From assembly GCA_001801425.1 (NCBI GenBank), contig MGXR01000006.1:248001-312000 (forward strand): DNA of 64,000 nt. Direction: 5' to 3'. Shown one piece after another: positions 41,142-50,157 of this stretch. Below the pieces are notes generated by a model that was given only the letters and a program-made list of their open reading frames with translations, was not told the DNA's origin and did no database searches. The translations under genes and the position numbers were made by a program. Each line of letters begins with the position of its first letter. Within the stretch, counting starts at the first letter, position 1. The DNA is from Gammaproteobacteria bacterium RIFCSPHIGHO2_02_FULL_42_43 (GTDB lineage: Bacteria > Pseudomonadota > Gammaproteobacteria > Coxiellales > Coxiellaceae).

Positions 41142-41723
41142 TTACTTCATCATAGTTTGTAACGCGAGACGAATCAGTTGCTCGCTGTTGTGGTTGGGCT
41201 GATGCACTTTCGTGACGGCCACTTTTGCTTCATGGGGTTTGTAACCCAATGCCGTGAGTGCGCTCATTGCATCTTGCATAATTTGATTGATGTCAATTGC
41301 CAAAGTTGCAACGTCTTCCCATTTTTTCAGTGCGTCGCGCATTTCCACCACCAATCGTTCCGCAGTTTTTTTGCCGATACCGGGAATGTTGGTGAGCTGC
41401 GCGCTATTTTGTGTTTGCACGCATTGTACAAAGCGATCGATTTCCATGCCGGATAAAATCGCCAACGCAAGTTTTGGGCCAACGCCATTGACTTTAATCA
41501 GTGTGCGAAATAATTTGCGTTCTGATTCGCTATGAAATCCAAACAATAGATGCGCATCTTCACGCACCACGCAGTGGGTGAGCAAAGTGATGGCGCTGCC
41601 GATAGTGGGAAGCTCGTAAAACGTACTCATGGGTGCGTGAATTTCGTAACCAATGCCATTGACATCGACGACGGCGATGGGCGGCTTTTTCTCAACCAAT
41701 TTTCCGTGTAGGTGGGTGATCAC
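41142..41723 (-). CDS. ruvA: Holliday junction DNA helicase RuvA
   Basis: [36 protein letters not shown]. Confidence 0.97.
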   Translation of the reverse strand: MITHLHGKLVEKKPPIAVVDVNGIGYEIHAPMSTFYELPTIGSAITLLTHCVVREDAHLLFGFHSESERKLFRTLIKVNGVGPKLALAILSGMEIDRFVQCVQTQNSAQLTNIPGIGKKTAERLVVEMRDALKKWEDVATLAIDINQIMQDAMSALTALGYKPHEAKVAVTKVHQPNHNSEQLIRLALQTMMK

Positions 41724-41803
41724 TGCATATCCTTGAGTTCTTATTCAGCATCTTATACTCATTTCATTATTGCGTCATCCTGTGTGAAAGCATGGGCTAG
41801 ATG

Positions 41804-41820
41804 CCGTGGTCAAGCCACGG
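41804..41820. repeat. Family-4-like palindrome
   Basis: CCGTGG-tcaag-CCACGG in GCGTCATCC...ATGCCGTGGTCAAGCCACGGTATAACGA. Confidence 0.7.
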
Positions 41821-41940
41821 TATAACGAGAAACCGTAGATTTTCATTACAACCCCATGATAAATAATCAGAAAATAATCCAGCAAAATTAATCCGCTGTA
41901 CTACACTTAACAGTGACGCGAACAGGAAAGGAGAAATGGT

Positions 41941-42153
41941 ATGTTGATTTTAACCCGACGTATCACGGAGTCGATTATTATCGGCGATGATGTGAAAATT
42001 ACAGTGCTTGGTGTGAAAGGCAATCAAGTGCGCATTGGCATTGACGCACCCAAAGAAGTGTCTGTGCATCGCGAAGAAATTTATGAACGCATTCAGCATG
42101 AAAAAAATGGAAATGCAGAAAGCGCAGATACATCAGAAGAAAAAGAAGAATAA
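41941..42153 (+). CDS. csrA: Carbon storage regulator CsrA
   Basis: [51 protein letters not shown]. Confidence 0.98.
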   Translation: MLILTRRITESIIIGDDVKITVLGVKGNQVRIGIDAPKEVSVHREEIYERIQHEKNGNAESADTSEEKEE

Positions 42154-42156
42154 AAC

Positions 42157-42780
42157 TTATCCCAGCAACTCGCGCATTTTCGCTTTGATCATATCGATCG
42201 CGATGCGATTTTCTCCGCCGCGCGGTACGATGACATCGGCGTATCGTTTGCTAGGCTCAATGAATTGCAGATACATGGGGCGAACGGTGTTTTGATATTG
42301 TTCCAACACCGATTCGAGCGAGCGATCGCGTTCAAACAAATCACGTTTCAATCGACGAATCAGGCAAACGTCCAATGCTGTGTCCATGAAAATACGAATG
42401 TCCATCAGTTTTCGCAATTGTTGATCGACAAACAACAAAATGCCTTCGAGTACAATGATGCGATGCCGACCAATGTTGCGCGTTTCTTTTTTGCGTTGAT
42501 GCAGCGAAAAATCATATTGCGGAATTTCTACGGGATTGCCTTGCTGTAATTCACGCAAATGTGAAATTAAGAGCTTGTGATCCAAAGATTCCGGATGGTC
42601 GAAATTGGTTTTTGCGCGTTCTTCAAAGGGCAGGTGATTCAGATCTTTGTAATAGCAATCTTCCTCAATCACTGCCACTTGGTCAGACCCGAGCTCGTTG
42701 ACAAGAGTATTGGCCAGTAAACTTTTACCAGAAGCAGATGCGCCCGATATACCGATAATTATCGTATGATTTGAATTCAT
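42157..42780 (-). CDS. udk: Uridine kinase
   Basis: [22 protein letters not shown]-like [20 protein letters not shown]. Confidence 0.95.
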   Translation of the reverse strand: MNSNHTIIIGISGASASGKSLLANTLVNELGSDQVAVIEEDCYYKDLNHLPFEERAKTNFDHPESLDHKLLISHLRELQQGNPVEIPQYDFSLHQRKKETRNIGRHRIIVLEGILLFVDQQLRKLMDIRIFMDTALDVCLIRRLKRDLFERDRSLESVLEQYQNTVRPMYLQFIEPSKRYADVIVPRGGENRIAIDMIKAKMRELLG

Positions 42781-42837
42781 GAGAATCTTCTTCTAAAGTA
42801 GAGTCACACTATGATAGGCACAACTAGGAAAAAATCA

Positions 42838-43848
42838 ATGAAAAAAAAATACAACATCGCCGTTGTTGGCGCCACGGGTATTGTGGGTGAGACATTGCTG
42901 GATTTATTGCAGGAACGTGAATTCCCAATCGCATCACTTTTCCCATTGGCGAGTGAACGTTCTGCGGGCGAAGTCGTTTTTTTTGGTGATAGTGAATATG
43001 CAATAGAGACCTTGGATCAATTTGATTTTTCCGATGTTGATTTTGCGTTTTTTGCCGCGGGCAGCGAGGTGTCTGCGCGCTATGTGCCGATTGCTGCTAA
43101 AGCAGGTTGTATTGCGATTGATAAATCCAATGTGTTTCGATATGAACAGGATGTGCCACTCGTGATTCCCGAAGTGAATCCGCATGCACTCACCAATTAT
43201 CAAGCTAAAAAAATTATCGCCAATCCCAATTGCACAACAATTCCAATTCTCATTGCGATCAAACCGATCTTAGATTTTTTTGGTGTGACGCGCATGAATG
43301 TCGCGACGTATCAATCTGTTTCTGGCGTTGGAAAAAAAGGCATTGAGGCGCTGGCCACTGAAACCGCAGACATTTTAAATGGGCAAGCGATCGAATCTCC
43401 CGCGTTATCAAAACAGATTGCGTTTAACGTGTTGCCAAAAATTGATGATTTTCAAGATAACGGTTACACGCTTGAGGAAATGAAATTAATTTGGGAAACG
43501 AAAAAAATTTTGGATGACAATGACATTGCAGTGAATGTGACAGCGGTGCGCGTCCCCGTTTTTTTTGGGCACAGCGCTGCGATTCATTTGGAAACGAAAA
43601 AACCGGTGAGCGCTAATGTCGTGCGTGAATTATTGCAAAAATTTCCGGAAATTGCGGTGGTTGATGATCAATATGATTATCCAACACCCGTAACACACGC
43701 GGCGGATCAAGACGCCGTTTTTGTGGGGCGCATTCGAAAAGACATCTCACATCCGAATGGTTTGAATTTGTGGGTAACAACTGATAATGTTCGAAAAGGA
43801 GCGGCGTTGAACGCCATCCAAATTGCGGAGACATTAATCCGAGTGTGA
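42838..43848 (+). CDS. asd: Aspartate-semialdehyde dehydrogenase
   Basis: VVGATGIVGETLLDLLQER, IANPNCTTIP, TYQSVSGVGKKGIEAL. Confidence 0.97.
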   Translation: MKKKYNIAVVGATGIVGETLLDLLQEREFPIASLFPLASERSAGEVVFFGDSEYAIETLDQFDFSDVDFAFFAAGSEVSARYVPIAAKAGCIAIDKSNVFRYEQDVPLVIPEVNPHALTNYQAKKIIANPNCTTIPILIAIKPILDFFGVTRMNVATYQSVSGVGKKGIEALATETADILNGQAIESPALSKQIAFNVLPKIDDFQDNGYTLEEMKLIWETKKILDDNDIAVNVTAVRVPVFFGHSAAIHLETKKPVSANVVRELLQKFPEIAVVDDQYDYPTPVTHAADQDAVFVGRIRKDISHPNGLNLWVTTDNVRKGAALNAIQIAETLIRV

Positions 43849-43875
43849 CAGGATGTTACATTAAATCGCAATACG

Positions 43876-43977
43876 CAGACAGCGGTAGCGAGTGCATAAA
43901 ACGTAATGCACAGACACGAGCGGTAGCGAGTGCATAAAACGTAATGCACAGACACGAGCGGTAGCGAGTGCATAAAA
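43876..43977. repeat. Three tandem family-2 repeats (unit about 35-38 bp)
   Basis: CAGACACGAGCGGTAGCGAGTGCATAAAACGTAATGCA; copies start at 43876, 43911 and 43949. Confidence 0.95.
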
Positions 43978-43989
43978 AAGGAGTTTTTC

Positions 43990-44286
43990 ATGCGCTACGG
44001 AAAATGTTTATTTTTGGGTTATGCGACACTGCTGCTGCTTATGTCAGTACAGGTTTTTTACTATACACAGTTATTGCAAGAAATTTATTTTAAGCGCAAT
44101 AGAAACTCTCCGTCGATGAGCGTCATTTTATTTTTTTTCCATTCAGCATTCACTGCTTTCGCCATACAATTACAAAGTATGTGTCGCGCTACCGTCACCT
44201 GTTTTTTTGATCCCATGGAAATGACACTGGAGGAAATGCTTGCTGCGGTCAATAGCGTTGGTCCATTTGAGCAACTTGAGTTCTAA
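43990..44286 (+). CDS. Small hypothetical membrane protein (98 aa)
   Basis: ORF with GGAG upstream of ATG; two hydrophobic segments. Confidence 0.45.
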   Translation: MRYGKCLFLGYATLLLLMSVQVFYYTQLLQEIYFKRNRNSPSMSVILFFFHSAFTAFAIQLQSMCRATVTCFFDPMEMTLEEMLAAVNSVGPFEQLEF

Positions 44287-44397
44287 CAAGGGTTTCGAAC
44301 GAAGTGCAAATTCCTTTGTGATGATCTATAAATTTTTCATAAATGACTACTTTATCGTAACCCACAACCTCATGTTCCTGAGCTATTTTATCGATCA

Positions 44398-44427
44398 TTT
44401 GACAAATATGTCAAATTGACATATAAT
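44398..44427 (+). promoter_or_regulatory. Consensus sigma70 promoter overlapped by palindromic operator, higBA-like operon
   Basis: TTGACA (44399-44404)-N17-TATAAT (44422-44427); palindrome TTTGACA-AATA-TGTCAAA (44398-44415). Confidence 0.88.
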
Positions 44428-44449
44428 AAACTATAATGAGAATGAACAC

Positions 44450-44776
44450 ATGAGTTGGATGAGTCAATTGCGTATTGTTTCAAAAAGGAAGATTCGGGAA
44501 TATTGTAAAAGTAATCCGCAAGCTCTGCTCCCATTGGTTGAGTGGTATGCAAAAATACGGAATACCAAGGTGCGTAATTTAAGTGAGTTGAAAAAAGTGT
44601 TCAATAGCGTTGATTATGTGAATGGCTATACTATTTTTGATATTGGTGGAAACAATTATCGATTAATCGCAGCTACTCATTTCAATGCGCAAATTTGTTA
44701 TATCAGAGAAATTTGGACACATGCAGAATATAGCAAGCCATATAATCAGGAAAAATTAAAAAGAGGTGCGTTATGA
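44450..44776 (+). CDS. HigB-like mRNA interferase toxin
   Basis: VEWYAKIRNTKVRNLSELKKVFNSVDYVNGYTIFDIGGNNYRLIAATHFNAQICYIREIWTHAEY. Confidence 0.88.
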   Translation: MSWMSQLRIVSKRKIREYCKSNPQALLPLVEWYAKIRNTKVRNLSELKKVFNSVDYVNGYTIFDIGGNNYRLIAATHFNAQICYIREIWTHAEYSKPYNQEKLKRGAL

Positions 44777-45207
44777 GTAATGCCGCGATTAAAATCGATT
44801 TTGTAGACAAAAAAACAAAACGAGAATTTCACTATCCTATCGATATTTTTAAAAAACCCTCTAATGATAAAGAATATGGAAAACTTGAAAAAGTGTTGGA
44901 CGAGTTGATTGATGCTGTGCGTGACAATGAGAGACATCCGCTGGTTGTAGCGATGCAAATTGTTGGGGAAAATTTAGAGCAGTACGATAGTGCACATTAT
45001 CCTGATATTGGATCAAATGTTTCTGACATCGATATGGTGAAGTTTTTAATGAAATCTCATCATCTCAGGCAAGAAGATTTAGCAGATATTTTTGGTGATC
45101 AAGCTAATGTATCAAAATTTCTTAGTGGCGAGAGATCATTATCTAAAGCTCAAATTTCTGGATTAAAAAAACGTTTCGGTATCAGCGCTGATTTTTTTGT
45201 GAAATAA
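44773..45207 (+). CDS. HigA-like HTH antitoxin
   Basis: VKFLMKSHHLRQEDLADIFGDQANVSKFLSGERSLSKAQISGLKKRFGISADFFV; overlaps the higB-like stop. Confidence 0.9.
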   Translation: MSNAAIKIDFVDKKTKREFHYPIDIFKKPSNDKEYGKLEKVLDELIDAVRDNERHPLVVAMQIVGENLEQYDSAHYPDIGSNVSDIDMVKFLMKSHHLRQEDLADIFGDQANVSKFLSGERSLSKAQISGLKKRFGISADFFVK

Positions 45208-45266
45208 TGCGAACTTCCGATTGAGGTCTGAGAGGTATATGGCCTAGGGTCCTAGTTGATGCTGCA

Positions 45267-46886
45267 TTATCTTTTGCGTTCATATCCCGATGTAATCGGA
45301 TATCGCCGATCTTTTCCAAACGCGCGTTGTGTGAGTCGTATGCCGATGGGCGCTTGACGGCGTTTATATTCGTTGGCATTAATCATTTTCACCACTTTAT
45401 CAACGACGTCTTTTTGAAAACCCGCCTGATACAATTGTGTTGGTTCCTCATCTTTTTCGATATAACGCTGCAAGAGATCATCGAGTAAATCATAGGGTGG
45501 CAACGTATCTTGATCGGTTTGATTCGGCGCTAATTCTGCAGACGGTGCACGCGTGAAAACACGTTCAGGAATAATCGGTGACAAATGATTACGATAATGC
45601 GCCAACTGATATACCATGGTTTTCGACACGTCTTTCAACACAGAAAATCCACCCGCCATATCACCGTACAAAGTGGTGTAGCCGACAGAGTATTCGCTTT
45701 TATTTCCTGTCGTTAACACAATTTTTCCAAACTTATTGGACAATGCCATGAGTAGCGTGCCGCGAATGCGTGCTTGTAAATTTTCTTCCGTCGCATCGCG
45801 CGGTTTATTTTCAAAGACAGGCGCTAATGTCGTTAAAAAAGTATCGAGTAATGCATCAATGGGCAGTAGGTGATATTGCACACCCAAATTTTTCGCTTGC
45901 GCGATCGCATCTTCGACACTTATTTTTGCGGTGTAACGCGATGGCATCAAAACCGCTTCCACTTTGTCAGCACCAATAGCGTCTGCAGCAATGGCCAACG
46001 TCAATGCAGAATCAATTCCGCCAGATAATCCCACAATGGCGCCAGGAAAACGATTTTTTTCAATATAATCTCGCGTGCCCAATTTCAATGCGCCATACGT
46101 GTGATCGAGCAGGGTTAATGGTTTGGGTAATGATGTTTTCGCGATGTATATTTTATTGTTTTTCTTTTCTATGTCGATTAACAAAATATTTTCTTCATAA
46201 TGCGCGGCTTTTGCAGCGCAATGACTTTCTGCATCCACTGCCATCGATCCCCCATCAAACACTAATTCATCTTGTCCACCAACACAATTGACATAGGCGA
46301 TTGGAAGCTTGGTTTTTGCCGCGCGTTTTTTGATGATTTCTTCGCGCAAATGAATTTGCTCTTGATTGTAGGGCGATGCGTTGATGACAATTGCAATCTC
46401 AGCGCCTGCTTGTTTTGTTTTTTGAATAGGCGTTTCATGCCATAAATCTTCGCAAATTAATAATCCAATTTTAATACCTTGAAATTCAAATACGCACGGT
46501 TCTTTTCCTGCGGTAAAATAACGTTTTTCGTCAAATACTGTGTAATTGGGCAATTCTTGTTTAGCATAACTTGCTAAGTATTTTCCATGATAAAGACAAG
46601 CGACTTTGTTATAAAAACAATGATCCTGTGTTTCAGGATAACCCAAAATAATCGCAACGTTTGGCAGCGCTGCTTGAATTTGTTGTAGCGCACGTTCACA
46701 TCGTTTGTAAAATCCTGGGCGAAACAATAAATCTTCGGGTGGATATCCCGTTAATGCTAATTCTGGAAAAACAATTAAGTCAGCGTGATAGTCAGATTGT
46801 ATGCGCTGACTTTCTTGAATGATACGATTGGCGTTGCCGAAAATATCGCCGACCAAAAAATTCAATTGTGCTAATGCAATTTTCAT
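45267..46886 (-). CDS. nadE: Glutamine-dependent NAD+ synthase
   Basis: N-terminal nitrilase domain; GLSGGIDSALTLAIAADAIG; TTGNKSEYSVGYTTLYGDMAGGF. Confidence 0.96.
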   Translation of the reverse strand: MKIALAQLNFLVGDIFGNANRIIQESQRIQSDYHADLIVFPELALTGYPPEDLLFRPGFYKRCERALQQIQAALPNVAIILGYPETQDHCFYNKVACLYHGKYLASYAKQELPNYTVFDEKRYFTAGKEPCVFEFQGIKIGLLICEDLWHETPIQKTKQAGAEIAIVINASPYNQEQIHLREEIIKKRAAKTKLPIAYVNCVGGQDELVFDGGSMAVDAESHCAAKAAHYEENILLIDIEKKNNKIYIAKTSLPKPLTLLDHTYGALKLGTRDYIEKNRFPGAIVGLSGGIDSALTLAIAADAIGADKVEAVLMPSRYTAKISVEDAIAQAKNLGVQYHLLPIDALLDTFLTTLAPVFENKPRDATEENLQARIRGTLLMALSNKFGKIVLTTGNKSEYSVGYTTLYGDMAGGFSVLKDVSKTMVYQLAHYRNHLSPIIPERVFTRAPSAELAPNQTDQDTLPPYDLLDDLLQRYIEKDEEPTQLYQAGFQKDVVDKVVKMINANEYKRRQAPIGIRLTQRAFGKDRRYPITSGYERKR

Positions 46887-47251
46887 ATGATCAGTCCTGC
46901 TGCCACACGCCGATTTTCAGCGATCAATGCGGTGTATGTGCGACATGCGGCGCTGGTGCTCATGCATTCCACATGGAATTGTTTTTGCAACAGCGGCTGC
47001 ATTTGATTTGCTCGCAGAATCATACTTTTTTCGCCAGTACCAAGCAAAATAATTTCGATGGGCAGCGTTAAAAAGGGCTCCCAATCGAGATCATTGAGAT
47101 CTGCGACAGATCTGGGGCGCCACGAGGTCCATAATTTATCCGCAGAAATAATAAGACTTTGCATGAATACTGCGTTGTTAATCGTTATTTTTCCAGGAGA
47201 ATAGGCGTTGATTTGATAGGTGGCGATGCTTTTGTCTTCGGCGAGTGACAT
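46883..47251 (-). CDS. Mth938/DUF498-domain protein
   Basis: INAYSPGKITINNAVFMQSLIISADKLWTSWRPRSVADL...IEIILLGTGEK. Confidence 0.8.
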   Translation of the reverse strand: MSLAEDKSIATYQINAYSPGKITINNAVFMQSLIISADKLWTSWRPRSVADLNDLDWEPFLTLPIEIILLGTGEKSMILRANQMQPLLQKQFHVECMSTSAACRTYTALIAENRRVAAGLII

Positions 47252-47370
47252 GGGGACAACCTCTTTGTAAATATTCTAGCAGAAACTTGCGTAATACAGC
47301 TTAACTCAAGTAGAATGCCCCTTCCTTGCTCCACCGGCTTGCCGGGGGGCTTAAACCACAAGGGATAATT

Positions 47371-47757
47371 ATGCGACATTACGAGATCGTATTTTTGGTG
47401 CATCCTGATCAAAGCGCGCAGGTCACCACCATGATTCAGCGCTATCAAACTATTATTAAAACTGGCCACGGAAAAGTGCACCGATTGGAAGATTGGGGCC
47501 GTCGTCCGTTGGCTTATCCTATTAACAAAGTGCATAAAGCACATTATGTACTGATGAACATCGAATGTTCTGAGGCAGTGCTTGCTGAAATTGAAAATGC
47601 TTTTCGTTTTAACGATATGGTCATTCGTAATTTGATTTTACGTTGTCAGGAGGCGATCACAGCGCCGTCTGCGATGACGAGAAGAATGAATGAAAAGAAA
47701 GAAAATACGGGCCGCGGTAAATATGCGGATGATTTGGTAGAAGCGGAGGACGAATAA
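47371..47757 (+). CDS. rpsF: 30S ribosomal protein S6
   Basis: [45 protein letters not shown]. Confidence 0.97.
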   Translation: MRHYEIVFLVHPDQSAQVTTMIQRYQTIIKTGHGKVHRLEDWGRRPLAYPINKVHKAHYVLMNIECSEAVLAEIENAFRFNDMVIRNLILRCQEAITAPSAMTRRMNEKKENTGRGKYADDLVEAEDE

Positions 47758-47993
47758 TGAGAGGTAACGCATCAAATTTTTCCAAACGTAAAAAATTCTG
47801 CGCCTTCCAAGGTAAAAATGGCGTGGTGATCGACTATAAAGATGTCGATATGTTAAAGGAATATGTGATGGAATCGGGCCGTATTGTGCCAAGCCGAATT
47901 ACTGGTACAAGCGCTCGCTATCAACGTCAGCTTTCCAAGGCGATTAAGCACGCGCGGTTTTTGGCGCTGTTGCCCTATTGTGATATGCACTGA
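47757..47993 (+). CDS. rpsR: 30S ribosomal protein S18
   Basis: [50 protein letters not shown]. Confidence 0.98.
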   Translation: MRGNASNFSKRKKFCAFQGKNGVVIDYKDVDMLKEYVMESGRIVPSRITGTSARYQRQLSKAIKHARFLALLPYCDMH

Positions 47994-48016
47994 GACATGA
48001 AAAAGGTGATACAGTT

Positions 48017-48463
48017 ATGAAAGTTATTTTGCAAGAAAAGGTCACCAACCTGGGTAAGGTCGGCGATCAAGTGAATGTAAGGCCGGGATTTGCGCGTAAC
48101 TTCTTGTTGCCGCGCGGAAAAGCGTTGAAGGCGACAGAAGCTAATATTGTGGCATTTGAAAATCGACGTGTTGAGTTGGAAAAGAAAGCTGCAGAAACGC
48201 AATCAGCGGCAGAAAGCAGAGCAAAAGCATTGGCAGGCCACGTCATTACGATGGCAGCGCAAGCGAGCGAAGAAGGAAAGTTATTTGGATCCATCGGTCC
48301 GCGCGACATTGCCAAAGCGATGAGCGATGCTGGAAAAGCGGTTGAAAAACGTGAAGTGGAAATGCCAGAGGGGCCGATTCGTTCGATTGGTGAATATGAA
48401 ATTACGATTCACTTGCATGGGGAAGTGCGCAGCACAATCAAAGTGGTTGTGAATCCAGCATAG
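48017..48463 (+). CDS. rplI: 50S ribosomal protein L9
   Basis: MKVILQEKVTNLGKVGDQVNVRPGFARNFLLPRGKA. Confidence 0.98.
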   Translation: MKVILQEKVTNLGKVGDQVNVRPGFARNFLLPRGKALKATEANIVAFENRRVELEKKAAETQSAAESRAKALAGHVITMAAQASEEGKLFGSIGPRDIAKAMSDAGKAVEKREVEMPEGPIRSIGEYEITIHLHGEVRSTIKVVVNPA

Positions 48464-48488
48464 CGGTAACGATACAACAAGGACGGCA

Positions 48489-49874
48489 ATGACGCTGACA
48501 GCGGAAAGACCATCCATTCATACCAAAGTTCCGCCACATTCGATTGAGGCGGAGCAATCTGTTTTAGGTGCGCTGATGCTGGATCATCGCACCTGGGATC
48601 AGATTGCGGATCGCATTACCCCCGCCGATTTTTATCGTGGTGATCATCGCGCTATCTTCGAAACTGTCTTGCAATTAATTCAGCGGAGTCAGCCGTTTGA
48701 TGCGTTGACCATCGCAGAATCATTAAAGCACGACAATAAAATATCCATGTTGCCCGGTGGAGAAGCATATTTATATGAGCTTGCGCAGAACACACCATCT
48801 GCCGCGAATATTACGGCGTATGCCGATATTGTTCGCGAGCGATCGATTTTACGGCAATTAATTTCGGTAGGGACAGATGTCACGGATAGTGTGTTTCATC
48901 CGGATGGTCGCGATTCACAGGCGTTACTCGATAATGCTGAGCGATTGGTTTATCGCATTGCCGAAAATCAACAACGTGGTTCAGGCCCTGTTCCCATTGC
49001 AGAATTATTATCTCAGGCGACAGATCGTCTGGATTTACTTGCGCAAACCAAAGGCGCTTTGACGGGAGTGCCAACTGGATTTTCGGATTTCGATCAATTG
49101 ACGTCGGGATTGCAAGCGGGCGATATGATTGTGATTGCCGGCAGACCTTCCATGGGTAAAACCAGTCTTGCGATGAATATTGCGGAATTTGCGGCAATCA
49201 AACAAGAAAAACCAGTATTGGTATTTAGTTTAGAAATGCCAGCAGCACAGTTAGCGCTTCGCATGATTTCTTCATTGGGCCGCATTGATCAACACAAAGT
49301 GCGCACGGGACAATTGTCGGATGATGATTGGCCCCGCGTTTCTTCTGCGGTGAGTGTGTTGTCTGAATCGCGTTTATTTGTGGACGATACACCGGCGTTG
49401 TCTCCTTTGGAATTACGCACGCGCGCGCGACGACTCGCAAGAAAACACAATGGATTAAGTTTGATTGTGATCGATTATTTGCAATTGATGACGAGCCCTT
49501 CGGTGCGCGAGAATCGCACCAATGAAATTTCTGAAATTTCACGCGCGTTAAAAAGTATTGCTAAAGAGTTTAATGTCCCGGTGATTGCATTGTCGCAATT
49601 GAATCGTGGTTTGGAGCAACGCACAGATAAACGCCCCGTGATGTCCGATTTGCGTGAATCCGGCGCGATCGAACAAGACGCCGATGTGATTGCATTTATT
49701 TATCGCGATGAAGTGTATCACGAAGACAGTCCACACAAAGGCACTGCGGAAATTATTATTCGCAAACAACGTAACGGACCGATTGGCGATTTCCGAGTGA
49801 CTTTCTTAGGAAAATATACACGCTTTGAAAATTTTTCAGCGAATCGTTCTGACGCTGATGATCATTTGGTCTGA
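48489..49874 (+). CDS. dnaB: Replicative DNA helicase DnaB
   Basis: PHSIEAEQSVLGALMLD; VIAGRPSMGKTSLAMNIAE; LSQLNRGLEQRTDKRPVMSDLRESGAIEQDAD. Confidence 0.98.
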   Translation: MTLTAERPSIHTKVPPHSIEAEQSVLGALMLDHRTWDQIADRITPADFYRGDHRAIFETVLQLIQRSQPFDALTIAESLKHDNKISMLPGGEAYLYELAQNTPSAANITAYADIVRERSILRQLISVGTDVTDSVFHPDGRDSQALLDNAERLVYRIAENQQRGSGPVPIAELLSQATDRLDLLAQTKGALTGVPTGFSDFDQLTSGLQAGDMIVIAGRPSMGKTSLAMNIAEFAAIKQEKPVLVFSLEMPAAQLALRMISSLGRIDQHKVRTGQLSDDDWPRVSSAVSVLSESRLFVDDTPALSPLELRTRARRLARKHNGLSLIVIDYLQLMTSPSVRENRTNEISEISRALKSIAKEFNVPVIALSQLNRGLEQRTDKRPVMSDLRESGAIEQDADVIAFIYRDEVYHEDSPHKGTAEIIIRKQRNGPIGDFRVTFLGKYTRFENFSANRSDADDHLV

Positions 49875-49876
49875 CC

Positions 49877-50107
49877 ATGGGTAACCCGATACGGTGGCAA
49901 TGTCGACGTGGCATGTTGGAACTTGATGTGATTTTTGAGCGTTATTTAGCGAATCGTTATGATACGTTATCCCCCGATCAGAAAAAATTATTTTCACAAT
50001 TATTATCGCAAGATGATCCCACATTGTATGATTGGCTGATTGTGGAATCGCCGTGTGCTGATGCTGCATTACAATTAATTGTTAACGATGTGATTCGGTA
50101 TGGTTAG
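49877..50107 (+). CDS. SdhE/CptB-family succinate dehydrogenase assembly factor
   Basis: RWQCRRGMLELDVIFERYL...LLSQDDPTLYDWL. Confidence 0.85.
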   Translation: MGNPIRWQCRRGMLELDVIFERYLANRYDTLSPDQKKLFSQLLSQDDPTLYDWLIVESPCADAALQLIVNDVIRYG

Positions 50108-50109
50108 CA

Positions 50110-50143
50110 TTCGTCATCCCGCGGCTCGACCGCGGGATCCAGA
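50110..50143. repeat. Family-4 palindrome just upstream of the permease start codon
   Basis: TCGTCATCCCGCGGCTCGACCGCGGGATCCAG. Confidence 0.85.
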
Positions 50144-50157
50144 AAATTGAGATTTTT

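Noticed and set aside
43876-43977. Possible CRISPR array (three repeats)
   Set aside because: Units are contiguous tandem repeats without variable spacers and there are no cas genes; it is a tandem palindromic repeat.
45242-45254. GGCCTAGGGTCCTAG small palindrome downstream of higBA
   Set aside because: Only 5-bp arms; too short to support a function separately from the neighbouring repeat remnant.
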